A stretch of 64,000 nucleotides of DNA, from contig JADNRX010000039.1 in the NCBI GenBank assembly GCA_015501595.1, positions 1-64,000 of the forward strand, read 5' to 3'. Position numbers and translations under genes: made by a program. How positions within the stretch are numbered: the stretch's first letter is position 1; every line of letters begins with the position of its first letter. This DNA comes from Hymenopellis radicata (Eukaryota > Basidiomycota > Agaricomycetes > Agaricales > Physalacriaceae). Positions 23,230-35,363 of this stretch are shown in pieces. The notes under the pieces are model-generated. The model was not told the DNA's origin and did no database searches. It saw only the letters and a list, made by a program, of their open reading frames with translations.

Positions 23230-23755
23230 TAGGCAGGTCCTCCTCGATCACTTCGCGCTTTCCTCAAATCAACTCTATTTCGCTTTCTACGTTATTCTAC
23301 GCGTTCTCTACTTGATTACTAAGCCGCCCTGGCTCTGGGGACTCTCTCCCGCCTGCCTGGAACCGTCATTCGCGCAAATTGTCAATAGTTTCCCCTGCCA
23401 CTACCGGCACGTGCATGTTTAAAAAAATCCAAGCCCCACCCCCGAAGGAGCGAGACTCGGTAATGCAAGGATGGCTAGAAATGTAAGTGCTCAAAGTCAA
23501 GATTCAAGACTTACCATTTCTTGTCCTCCGCCGGAGTTGAACTCGCGACTATTCGGAACTGGAGCGAAAACCAGAATGCGCAGATCAGTCCAGAGAAAGA
23601 AATTGTACCTTGCTCGCGACTTGAATCACCAGAACTGGAACGCGCACGCCGCAGATCCTGCTCCCGTATCTAAGCATTCCGAACTTAAGACCTGGATTTG
23701 TTCGCCGGCGGCTTCTACTCAAAAAACACGAGACTTTCTCCCTAGTTGTTTAATG
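22938..23755. other. spacer joining Mif2 copy A to unit B
   Basis: This 818-bp segment replaces the Mif2 start in copy A. Its first ~315 bp are Pro/Thr/Arg-rich in all minus-strand frames and include MIEEDLPNGEDVLLEST (23251). The remainder has CT-rich and A-run stretches and no gene. It joins directly to the start of unit B. Confidence 0.6.
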
Positions 23756-25972
23756 AGCGGGTGTGCCGACCTCGTCGCCTAGGTATCGATGCCAGAAGGA
23801 TAACCTGAGATTTACCGTCAGAAAGTGAATTGGACCTCGAAGAATAATCAAAACTCACTAATTGTTCGCGGCGCTGATTCATCGTAGTCTCCAGCTACCG
23901 AAGAAGATGTGTAGCAAGAAGCCCTGTAGCCGGATCGGAGGTCACAGGAACTCCAACTACAAAATGGGTAAGAAACACGACCAGTGGTCAAGCCAAAAGT
24001 AGACGGCGGAGATATGGCGACGGGAACGGTGCGTCGAAGAACAGCAGTGTGGGTGGCCTCGCCGGCCAGGCAAAAATTTCTGGAAAATCAGCTGAAATTT
24101 GGGTCAGATTTCAGATCAGAACGGGCCACACGAAACAACTTACAACGACAATTCAATCAGGCGTAGACATCAGCACATCATCGACGAAGCCATCCTCAAC
24201 AGACGCGGTGTGATGGGAGCATCAGGGTGGCCTCGCCGGCCAGGCTTGGAGCTCGCAACGAGAAGAACTCGATACTCACCAACAAAGCCGGCTCGATTCG
24301 GCGTCTCGACACGGGCCGAACAGCAAACATGAGCGTCCATATTCAGAGTAATGCACAATGTTCGCAGCCGTGAAGGAGAGCAGCGATGGCAGCCTCTAGT
24401 TCTAGAGATCTATCTCTAAAACATGTCTCCAGACCAGTCACACGATGGCGTTCGAAGGCAATGAGGTGTTCTGGCAGCGAGACGTGGCCTCGCCGGCCAG
24501 GCTTCATGTTCCGGGAAATTACGCTGAAAGTTGGTCAGATGGGGAGTTGAAGATAGAGGGATGTGAACAACGTACTCATGAGAGAGGACGACACGGTCCC
24601 GGGAAACGTAGACTTGATGTAACGAGCGGCGTGAGATGGCCTCGCCGGCCAGGCTTCGGGGTCCAGGAAATTGAGCTAAAATTTTGGTAAAACATGGAGT
24701 CAAGAGTCAAGGAGTGAGGAAAACATACTAGTCACAACCGCCTCACTTTTGAAAGCGACGCAGAGCCTCAGCGAAATGAGGCTACGAACAGGCAGCGGCA
24801 GACGTAGACTTGATGTGGTGGCGGCGTGGTGTGGCCTCGCCGGCCAGGCAAAAATTTCCTAAGGACACGCTGCAAAAGGGAGTTAGAAGTGAAAGCACAT
24901 ATCCAAAGCAGACGGCGTACCATTTCGACGTAATTCAACGATATGTGGCACCGATGCGAAGAGTGATCCATAGCCTGAATGAAATCCGGGTGAAGAAGCC
25001 GGCGTAGCGAACTCAGCGTCGCGCGGTATACCTCGCCAGCGGGCATCAACGGCGGCTAAATAAACTGAGAAATGAGTCAGAGCATGTTCGAAATACGGAA
25101 AGATACTATGGACTTACGATTTGAAAGTCGAAACAACGCGACGCCATGCTGATGTTCGAGCAGCGTGTTCGTCGCCTCGCCAGCGAGGCATTCATATCTT
25201 GAATGCTAGACTGAAAAACCATCAGAAAATGGTGTGACAATGAGAACAATTAGCACTTACAGAGAGATCGCGAGGAGAAGCAAGAAGCTGCTGCTGAGAC
25301 CGGGGGGGCCACATGAGTAGGCGCCGTGCTCGCCTCGCCGGCGCGGCGTCATCCTCAGGAGAACCGAGCCTGAATCTGGTATAAGCAGCGTAGAAATCTG
25401 CTGAGAAATGCCTGAATAAACCGTCCCAATGATGAAAAGGAAGGTTGAACTTACCAGACGCGCAAGGAGGTTGCTGAAACTTGACAAAGGGAATAATACT
25501 ACTACTAAGAGTCGAATCAGTGAGGGAAGAACAAGAAACGAATGGCGAACGACTTACCAGGTCATGACGGTAAGAGGGAGAGAGCTATCGGCAAACGCCG
25601 AGAACCGCTTTTGGGCATCAACGTCGAACGCAAGAGCACTAGCGACGCGCGTCCTTGACGACCAACCTTGGCGACGGTATTGAGCAGGACAGCGACTTGT
25701 CTGGCAACTTCAGGGTACTGCTGGAAGGAGGAGAATGAGCTGTACAGCGCGCCATGGACAACAAGGATGGACTTACATGGCTGGTGTGTGTCGAGCATTG
25801 AATGCAGAGCGGGAGTGGTGGTGCTGATGCTCGTACCATCCTGCGGGAGGTGGAGCCAGTGGTGGTGGGAGGAAAGTGGGGAATGAAAGTCATCGGTTGC
25901 ATAGTAGTGGTTAAAGGGAGAGGGTGACTGGAGGCAGGGTCCATTTTTTCCTACCCAACATAGCACAACCAA
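23756..25972 (-). pseudogene. exon-repeat array, unit B
   Basis: Near-identical copy of the unit A array (motif copies at 24055-24911 and variants to 25350). It lacks about 76 bp at 24424, in what would be one exon-intron junction of unit A. Function not recognised. Confidence 0.5.
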
Positions 25973-26032
25973 ACAGTGCCTCCCGATCTAGCCGCGCCCG
26001 TGCTACGGAGTTTTATTCAGCCCGTTTCTGTT

Positions 26033-26083
26033 ATTTCAAAGCTACGGCATTGTTGATTCCCAACAATGCCGTAGCTTTGAAAT
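26033..26083. repeat. 23-bp perfect hairpin, unit B
   Basis: Same hairpin as in unit A, unchanged in both arms. The 1.03-kb insertion starts 57 bp to the right. Confidence 0.9.
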
Positions 26084-26139
26084 GTACAGTGCTGTTGATT
26101 CTTGATTCTTGATCCCGTTTGTGCCACTGACACATCAAC

Positions 26140-27170
26140 CCCAGTGAAAAGTGCGTATCGCTACAGCGCGGCAGATCGAGGTGCTGCGAGTGCCAAGCAA
26201 GACCAAGCACAAGCAATCGCGGAATTTCGAGCTGCAGCTAGTTTAAACGAGCTTGATGAGATCAGCTCGATGTTCGTAGATATTTCATGATTCTCTTGCC
26301 TGATTTTTATTTCCATCAGTCCTGTGTTGGCATTTTTTCTCCAAGTCAGGCGGGTCCAACGGCCTTCTCCGTTGTAACTAGACATAAACGAAATGGGCAT
26401 CACTTCGGCTCACTTTGTTTCTTTCCCTCCTACCATCATCGTGCCTTTGCTTTCGAGTAAGTCTTTCGTCCGGTTGGTGCCTTCTTGCTGTAATTTGCCT
26501 TCTAGCATGGGCCTTTCAAGCACGAGTACGGGGAAATCAAGCTGTCCGTGTCGCCGCTGTCGTCGTCGTCGTCGCTGCCGCCGTTTTGTCGGGAACATGT
26601 GTGAGTGCTACCTAGACTTTGCTTCGGAGGTGTGCTGAGCATGCCACAGATCTATGTAGACAAGTTTAAACTCCACACCGCCATCCCGATTCCCAGCCCG
26701 ACCCACACCGCCACCGCGCACTTCAGCAGGTGCATTCCGAAATACTGCGTGTACGGTAATGGTAACGGGCTCTACCGTCGCTACAGCGTTATCCACGCAA
26801 TGCCATGGCTAACGAGCGCTAACGTTGCATGGGTCTGGCCTCCTTGTTATCTGTACCCAGTCTATACCATACATCTGTAGTAGAATTGTCAAAATGTGTA
26901 CTACAATACCGAATGAATTTTTTGTTTTTGCTGTATCTGCTCTGTTATCCGCGGTATAGCAAATGTATTTCAGATCACTGAATGTAGCCTGTCAAATATG
27001 CTGCCCAAGAAAAATATATAAGGCACAGGTGTAGAAATATCGGCAGCTGCCTCGAAAGACCACGATCCGTTTGCGCTGAGATCGAGGTTTCTCGAGCTGG
27101 ATCGCGGCTCTGCGAGACGCTCGCTACACCTCGATCTACCTCGTTTTATCGATATGCACTTTTCACTGGG
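26140..27170. mobile_element. 1,031-bp TIR insertion in unit B
   Basis: Units A and C read ...CACATCAACATTG... here. Unit B is interrupted by a segment whose ends are inverted repeats, CCCAGTGAAAAGTGCGTATCG at the left and the complement of the same with one change at the right. The weaker similarity extends about 50 bp. CATCAAC is duplicated on both sides (26133-26139, 27171-27177), a 7-bp target duplication. No transposase frame is visible. The superfamily is undetermined. Confidence 0.87.
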
Positions 27171-27489
27171 CATCAACATTGAAACTCAAGACACGGAAAT
27201 TCAGAAGAAACATCTAAGCCCAGTAAGAGTAAACCAGCTCAAAAGTGACTTGACATTGTTGTGACATTGAATGATTCTGAAATGCGAATGCGGCAATTGT
27301 GCGCCGCCCTGGAAACAAGACATCAAATCAGTCACATTATACTTCTGTGTATCTGTAAGATGTGTGACGGTGATATCTGTAGCGCTCGTTCATGGTGGGA
27401 GAAGGCAAGACAGGCAACGGAAATTGACAGCGAAGATCTACAATAGGGGATGTGATGAGACTCAGAAACTCCTCTTCAAGAAATCTCTT

Positions 27490-27550
27490 TAGTGCAGCGG
27501 CTATGCGTGCTGCAACTCCTATTTTGCACTCCAGAAGGAGTGTTCGACTC
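27490..27550 (+). ncRNA. possible Pol III A/B boxes, unit B
   Basis: Same boxes as in unit A (A-box 27490-27500, B-box 27542-27550), unchanged. Confidence 0.28.
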
Positions 27551-28538
27551 CCGCCACAGCATTGAATTTTTGCACCCCTCCCAGCAAGCCAAGAGCCCTC
27601 GAAAGGCTAGATCTCCTGCAAGATGAACCTGAAGGTTGCGCCGCTTCGTACCCACGCCAGCATCCACCTCAAGTTCTCCTTGTGACTCTTTCACTCTTCT
27701 GGATGTTCCAGAACACCGCGCGTATATTCCAAGTGATTCAAATCAGTTCCAATCTATTTATGGAGGTGCCAAGAGATCCCGTTCGCAGCATCAATCCACA
27801 TTCGGAATGTCATCCCAAGTCCTTTTCCCCTTTCCTCCCTCTGAACGACTCCAATTCACAAATACTTTGCGCACATCGAAAGCCAGTGTAAAAACCTTTA
27901 ATTCGCGTGTGACAACCTCAAAAAAATCGAGATATAAAAGTCTAAACTTGAACTCGCGACTTGGGATTTTCGACCCCTCCGTGCACGTGCCTATGACGCA
28001 TACGTGCTTGTCTTCGAACCGCCATGATCTCTTTGCTCTCTTCATCGCAGGACGCGTCCAGCGGCCTTACTCCGCCTCCCATCAATTCTCTGGTGCCTCA
28101 ATATTTTCGACTGGACTCTTGCTATCCTCTTTGTCGCCGAAAACCCCAGGAGAAAGGGTGTCTATCGCCTTGGACGACCAATTGGCACTCAACACGCTCT
28201 TGGAGCAAAGTTCCAAGCTAGAAACAGCTGGAAATTCAGGAACTGGACCTCAGGGACATGACTGGTTACGAAGCGCAGCGTTTCGGGTGCGTTCTTTGGG
28301 GTTGGAATTTGTTCTGGATGGGTTATTCTGGGATTTTACGGCTGGGCGGGTGGAATATGACTCGGAAAAGGCTTGGAGGGTGTCATATGGGATGACCGCC
28401 ACGGGCCCGAGAAGGCTTTAAAAGGTGGGGACTGTTGGGGAGTTTTCTCATCATTCCCACTTTTGCCACATTTCCCTTCTCTTGTCTTTCCTTCACTCCA
28501 GTACTCGACTACTTGACTGTACTTCACTTCTCTTACCT

Positions 28539-31500
28539 ATGGTAAGCTTTTTGCTTCACCCTCTTGACTGTGGATTGACAATTTCCATTTAGTGTTTTCT
28601 TGGCTCTCGACTCGGAGTATGTTCACTTTCTTGTGTCGTTCACCCTCATCTCACTTCTCTAACACTTCCTGTAGGCTCACTACACCAATCCCAAGGATAT
28701 CCTTTAACGGCTTGACATTGGTCACATTTGGTTTGTTCTTCTTGCCCGCCTTACTTGCCCAGTACTAACTTTGTATGCTTTAGGTTCTCGAATCTAACTC
28801 CACCTGAAAGTAAGTCATATTCTACTTGTTCTAATCCTCATCTCTTATCCTTTGTTAGTCTTCTCTCGTGTCCGAACTTTTCAGCAACGGGTATGTGATC
28901 GTGCTCCTTTTGATCTCTCCCTTTAACCACCATCATCTAGTTTCGACGACTTCCTCACTGCCTCGCACTGATGCTGCGGACTCGCTGATCTGAGCGTCTA
29001 CCGTACTATTTCTTTGTCTTTCGACTCTAAATCGTCGCTCGATCTTGGCGTTATCGCCATCGTTGTCGTCGGCAAACTGGACTACTGGACCTTGAACGGT
29101 TCAACTTGTAATTTTGGCCCGCTCGACGCAGGACCACCCTGGCACCCCTAGTCGAAATGCTTATCATATTGGGTCTTCTCAGACGACTACTCCATGGCCT
29201 CGACGCCTCACGACTACGACCACTCTCGTCGCTGCAGCGGGAAAAAACAGGCACACTGTGAAAGTCGAGTCGTTCTAGGGAACTCGGGCACTTCGGATTG
29301 ATTTACACGACAGTATACGCCGTCGTCACCGAGTCTGACCTCTTGTACTTGTCGGGAACTGCAGTGAGTTGCCGTTTTTCACCCCAAATCAGTGCATGGT
29401 TGAATTCCCATTTCAGATGATTCTCGCCGACCCAGCCGTCATAGCACAAGTTTCTTCGATCTGTCAACACTTGCTTTACGCTATCTACGCGCCTTTCTCG
29501 TTGTCGACTGCTACGCTAGATGCCATGTCATCGTGGGCGAGACTCAGGCGGGACCCATTCACGGTGTCGAGACGTCCTTACGCTGGCTTCGACATCACCC
29601 TACAATTCGCTGAGTTCTATTCATAGAATGTTGTTTTCCAAGTAGTAGAATGTCCGGTGTTCGCGTCCGTCTTTGGTGAGCGAATATTTAGGTGCCAATT
29701 TGGTCTGACATTGAAATACCCTTCTAGGCCAATGTTAGTACTTAAAGCACTGCGCAAGCCTCTGCGTCAATACTCCGGAATACAGGAAATGTCACGCTCT
29801 TGGTGATCTCGAGATTACCGCACCCGCCAGCCATCGCCGAGCCCGGGCGGGATAACTTTCGGGACTTCGGGATCAGCTACGGATGTGCCAGTGTCGACGC
29901 GACGTATCGATGCTTTGGACTAACTACATGGGCCTTTAGCTATCGCGCCTCTCGCTGTTCTACAGTAAGCTTTTGGAGTTTTAAGTTATTCTTTGTATTG
30001 ACCATATACTTACTAGGCGAACACCTTTTACATAGACGACGGCAGGCTCATTTCTGCTTTTGGCGTATTCTTTACACTGTCGGTTGCTGGAGATCGTAAC
30101 CTCTTGGTGCTGCCGCCATCATCCTCATTCTGATCACGACGGACATGGGCAACGAAGTCGACCAACTTGGACTTATGCCGGGATGAAGACCACACCCGGT
30201 ACACTTCACAATCGCTCTACGACTTTTTGGATTGCCCGGTTATGGCCTCCCTGGTGTCGCCGTGATGAGTTCAGCAACATCGCTGTCCATCAGGCTTCCA
30301 TGGCACGCCATTATGCAAGTTTACGCCGCCTTCGCCGAGCCGCGTCGTGTCCGTGATGTTATCATTAGGTCGACAATGGTGGCAGGCGAAATGGTTACTC
30401 GGGCGGCGGGAGAGGTCGACGCTGCGTGAAAGCTCTGAGTTCTGATGCCGCCTTCTTGGACTGTCCGATGTATCTTAGGGTGACTCCTTGAAAATGTGCT
30501 CTGGACCCGTTGAAGAACTTGTTGCCTCAAGGTAAGGCTTATCTACAATTCGGCCTATTTGGCCATGGGCTCACTTTATCGGTTCACAGGAATACGTTGA
30601 CTGCTGCTGACATGTCGTGTGTACGCTGTCGTTATGGTTCTGAGGGTCGCAACACAGATGACGTCGGGACTAATGTCGAACTGGGTTCTTGTCGCGCATT
30701 GAGAAGTTGAGACTGTTATCGTGTCACTGCCCATGCACGAATTATCTACCAGGTTCATCGACACTTCTTCTTTTGGCCTCTATGACTTACACCTTCGAGA
30801 AGGGAGTCGCGAAGCATCGCGAGCCAGCGGCGAAGGCCGCTGCTCCCTTCTGGCAACGTGAAGGTCATAGTATCTGTAACCTTTAATCCTGTAGCTTACT
30901 TTGCTTACCTCTTGTTGCTACTACTCAAAAATAAATTTGTTTGGTGAGTCAACCAACCGATGAGCCATTGTGATGCGAGACTGACATCAAACTTTAGATT
31001 GTATCGCCTCGGACTATGATGCCTATCGACCACGAATCGTTCATGCTATGTTCCTTTTTCATCGACACCTTGTTCTTGTCTGAGTTGACAGACGACTAGC
31101 AGTGTTCGGTTGGCATCGCAGCCAGCGACACAGGATACTGCGCACTTCTTTCTTCGAGGTATGTCCTGTTGTCTTCATTTCTTCGTCGTCGCGTACTTAT
31201 TTGTTACCTTCAGACCGGACCTTGGGTATTACCCCAAGGTACGACACATTCAACATCTCCACCCTTGACTGTTCGTCGACGCCTTGTTACTACTTTGACG
31301 AAGGATCCACGGTGCATACTTTGTTCATCGTGATGTCGGTGTTGACTGACTCGACCACTAGGTCTGCTCAATACTTGATTCGTTTCCTTTGCGATTTGAG
31401 TCGCAGCCAGCGACAAGTACCTTGTTCTTCAAGGTGTTTTCCCTCTTCTTCATTCATCCGTCGTGCACTGACTCGCTTTAGACCTACCTTGGCGGACGAC

Positions 31501-31645
31501 TTATCGTGTACACGAAAGTCCGGGTACGTACTCCGTCTTCCGCGCTAACCGCACTTAAACTCAGGGCATTCGTGTTTAGCGGGACATCTGATTACGTTCA
31601 GACTTTGCCTCGTTCGCTACCGTGCCTCTCAAAGGCAGCGCGCAC
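28539..31645 (+). pseudogene. intron-rich gene remnant, unit B
   Basis: Essentially identical to the unit A copy, including the same stop codons (TGA at 28969-28971). One G is gained at 29536, which restores the short frame through WARLRRDPFTVS that unit A has lost. Confidence 0.5.
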
Positions 31646-31721
31646 GTAAGTCTTCTGTCAACGTTAACAGATTGGACTTGCAACTTTCATGAGATACAAG
31701 ACTCGGCGGTCCAACAATGGT

Positions 31722-31975
31722 CGCATTCTGCGCTGCTACCTCGGATCTCGTCTGAGAGGACTGTATCCAGTCAAGAAGGCAGGCCTCATGCGCAATGAGG
31801 GCGCAGCGACATGGGTGTATCCATACACGCGGTGGGTTTTCGGGTTCTGCATATAGATGGGGTTAGAGAACGGGCATCACAGCGAGCACAACGTACGGTC
31901 GTAGCGCTCCTCGTCGCGGCAGATGTAACAGAGCTTGACGCGCAGGTCGTCGATGCATGGCACATAGTCGCTCAT
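31722..31975 (-). pseudogene. RING-CH fragment, unit B
   Basis: Same two-exon fragment as in unit A (start 31975), truncated at the same point. Confidence 0.7.
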
Positions 31976-32868
31976 CTTCCTCGACGTCGTGGTCCGGGTC
32001 AAAGAAGTCACGCGGCAGGTATTCGGGCCGATTGCTCTCTTTCTAACACCATCACCAGCGACTCAGATAACTAACATTCATGTGCGTACTTGTCCTTGAT
32101 ACCTTCCGCACGATGAAAACAAGCACATTCTCAATATACCCCAAGTTGGGTATAAGTACATGCGAGTGTATAATAATTTGCAACCTGAAATCTTCTCTGA
32201 GCCTGCTCTGCTCTCTGCTCATACTTACTGAACCTCCTTCTCGTTCAGATTATATATACGATCATGCAAGAGTCTTAACCAAAGCTGGATACCCTCTTCG
32301 TTGACTGCACAGTGTTCACAAGGCGACAAACCGCAGAGTTATGCCTCCGATTGTAGAGTCGAGTCATGGCGCGAGGTTGATATAACCACTCTTATCATTG
32401 GTCCGGCCTCACGGTGAGTTGACTCAAGCTTTATCTTTTCATATCTGGTGTATCCATCTTGTATACAGGATACAATTGATTGTGTCAAAAGTGTTCAAGT
32501 ATGAATGATGGAATTCCATCCTGGAGGATTGCACAAAGTATAAACAAATGTACATTTAGCTACATAGGTGAAATTACTTACAACCTGCTTTCGTGACAAT
32601 CGTCTTCTTTCGCCCAATCTTCCAGGATTGGGCGAGCTGACGAGAGTCCGCGCATCTTCCCGGCATATGTGCGCAAACGTCTTGCATCTCCACTCCAGAG
32701 GGCTGAACGACAGTCCATCGTTGGTGTTCTTTCACCAACTGTGGAATTCGAATGTGCAACAAATCATCACTACAGACGAAGCAGAGCGAACGTCAAAGGT
32801 AGTATGAACAAGAAAAAAATCGTAGTTTACTGTACAACATTGAATGAGACTGGCCTAGTCTGTACGAC

Positions 32869-34846
32869 TCATATCTTTGACGACGCCGCTCGCCTGGCGA
32901 CGGCCTGGGAGGGCGGGTCACTACTGGGTGCTGCGACAGAAGACCTCTTGACAGACGAAGCCCTCCTCACCTCTGCTGGCTCAACCCTAGCCTGCGAGAA
33001 GAACAACTTTGCATCGCGCTTTCCAACGTTCTCGATGAAATACGAGTTGCCCCGTGGAACCATGAAAGCTGCACCCGTGGCCAACACCATCGACGCCTCA
33101 TGCACCTTGAGATTGACAGCACCTTCGATGACATAGAATACCTACAAACACGGTCAGAAGAGCGACCGACTAGAATTTTAAACTCACAAAAGTATTATCC
33201 TTCGTTTTCTTGGTCTGCTTACGCTTCATCGGCGGAATGATGAGCTCGCCTGCAGCCATGAACTGCCCATCGCCGAACAGTCGCTGATAGTACCATTCAT
33301 TATTGGGCGCCATCGTCGGCTTCATCATCCTAGCCGTGAATGCAATCTCTGAAAACAAGACATTAGTCAAAGGTTTGAAAAGGCACAAGAAAAACCTACG
33401 TCGCTCAACTTCGTCCGCGTCTGGGAACGACAGAATCTTGACCAAGCCCGTTGTTGCGTCGTCCCATCCTTCCTCTGGGTTGGCGGGATTCTCGGGAGCT
33501 TCAGCAGGCGTCGCGGCTCGCTTGCGTTTACGTGCAGGTTTCTTGCCGCCAAGAGGTGGTTCAGGGATTGCCTTGATACGTTGGATCTCCTTTATTGGAG
33601 CAACGAGGATGGGGTCGTGCTCGTCTCCAGTGCGACCATAGACGACCTTTTCGCCTCGCCACCATTGCAACGGCTCTATAGACACACGGGTGCTTCGTCG
33701 TACACCAAGAGGAATATCTGTAGACGGCGCGTGAGCGCAGATACGACAAGCAAAGGAAGACACTCACCGCGGTTCTCTTTCTGCCGAACGCGCACAACCT
33801 TCTTTTGCTCGGGTTGCTGCTTCGACTCGGGTTTCTTGCTCTTCTTTGGAGGTGGCGGCGTAGGTTCCCGCTCATCTTCTGACGGAATATTCATGTCGTT
33901 GAGACCTTGCTGGATCTCGTCTTCGACATCATCTTCCGGCTCTACTGCTTTCGCTTTACCCTTCTTCTTGGCAGAGGCAGCAGCGACGTCTTGGGAAAGC
34001 TGTTCGTCATCCTGGTCCATGTCCTGGAACGACGCATGCGGCGGAGAGTCAAAGTCGTCTTGGCCGTTGGGTATATCCATGGGCTCGTCGTCGAAGAATT
34101 CACCGCGTGCAATGGTCTGCGAGAGACGTGACGGGCGAGGGGTACGCGCACCACGGACGCTTTGGGGTCGGGGCGATGGTACTTCATCGAAATCGACATC
34201 GGATGTACGCGCCACTGGACGTGACGATGAACCAACTCGACGAGAGCTCGAGGCAGGCTTGGACGTCTGGATATATCGCAGTGGGCCTAAACGCTCATGA
34301 GTAAAGTTGGAATGCGCCTGACACAATGGACGCACTCTCGTCAATCTCCATCGACTTTTCGCCGTCCTCGTCAAATTCGGGCTCCTGCTCTGGCTGCGGC
34401 TCACTCTGCTTCCTTTTCCTCCGCTTTAAAGGCGGCGTCCGAGGGTCGACTTGCTGCATCAAGTCCCCGAAATCCTCAAAGCCATCTGATTGTCGCTCGA
34501 CCTCTCGTATAAGAACGCCCGTGCGCTGCTGAGTCGATGGCTCCGCGGGAGGTGGCCGTGTCCATCGTCTGTCGGGTGTTGAGGAAGTGCTGGGAGGCGT
34601 CTCTTGGGTGGAGCAAGTGCTGGGCCTGGGATGGGATGTCTCTTGGGTGGTGCTCACTTCTGACCGCGTTCGTCGTGTGGGACCTCTTCGCGCGTCGTGT
34701 CCCTCTTCGTGGTCGCCTCTTCGTGGGTGTCGGGGTTGGAGACGGTGTCCTCTTGGGGGATGTCCGTGTCTTGCGTTGACAGAGAATGGGGAGAGCGCGG
34801 TATGCAGGGTTCGTGGGAGTGGACTCGAGTAGCCCTTCCTCTCCAT
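32869..34846 (-). CDS. mif2: CENP-C/Mif2 copy B with replaced 5' end
   Basis: Exons 34846-34336, 34286-33768, 33717-33400, 33348-33188 and 33141-32869 remain in frame (593 codons plus stop). The Mif2 part is intact, with the CENP-C motif, acidic/PPPPKKSK linker and cupin. The replaced N-terminus (MERKGYSSPL...) differs from copy A by several indels that change its frame for long stretches. That argues against it being under protein-level selection. An overlapping alternative frame starting MIEEDLPNGEE is shared with copy A for about 26 residues and may be the true origin of this segment. Confidence 0.68.
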
Positions 34847-35363
34847 TAGGCAGGTCCTCCTCGATCACTTCGCGTCTTGCTCAAATCAACTCTATTTCGC
34901 TTTCTACGCGTTCTCTACTTGATTACTAAGCTGCCCTGGCTCTGGGGACTCTCTCCCGCCTGCCTGGAACCGTCATTCGCGCAAATTGTCAATAGTTTCC
35001 CCTGCCACTACCGGCACGTGCATGTTAAAAAAAATCCAAGTCCCACCCCCGGAGGAGCGAGACTCGGTAATGCAAGGATGGCTAGAAATCTAAGTGCTCA
35101 AAGTCAAGATGCAAGACTTACCATTTCTTGTCCTCCGCCCGAGTTGAACTCGCGACTATTCGGAACTGGAGCGAAAACCAGAATGCGCAGATCAGTCCAG
35201 AGAAAGAAATTGTACCTTGCTCGCAACTTGAATCACCAGAACTGGAACGCACACGCCGCAGATCCTGCTCCCGTATCTGAGCATTCCGAACTTAAGACCT
35301 GGATTTGTTCGCCGGCGGGCTTCTACTCAAAAAACACGAGACTTTCTCCCTGGTTGTTTAATG
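34528..35363. other. spacer joining Mif2 copy B to unit C
   Basis: Equivalent of 22938-23755 with several indels in the low-complexity part (34528-34790) but near identity afterwards. The indels alter the chimeric Mif2 N-terminus. Confidence 0.6.

Larger units (their letters stand above)
13230..23755. repeat. tandem unit A (10.5 kb)
   Basis: Begins AGCGGGTGTGCCGACC and runs until the same sequence recurs at 23756. It contains, in order, the minus-strand exon array, hairpin, Pol III-like boxes, plus-strand intron-rich pseudogene, RING-CH fragment, Mif2 and an 818-bp segment not present in unit C. Against B and C it has an extra ~76 bp near 13905-13980, and it lacks a stretch near 20790 that B and C share. 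Confidence 0.92.
23756..35363. repeat. tandem unit B (11.6 kb)
   Basis: Collinear with unit A at very high identity. The length difference is mostly the 1,031-bp insertion at 26140-27170. The first ~1 kb shares a deletion with C (near 24424), the middle matches A, and the Mif2 3' region matches C. Confidence 0.92.

Noticed and set aside
23500..23600. tRNA gene suggested by GAGTTCAACTC on the minus strand
   Set aside because: No cloverleaf can be drawn: the T-stem does not pair and no A-box or acceptor stem is present.
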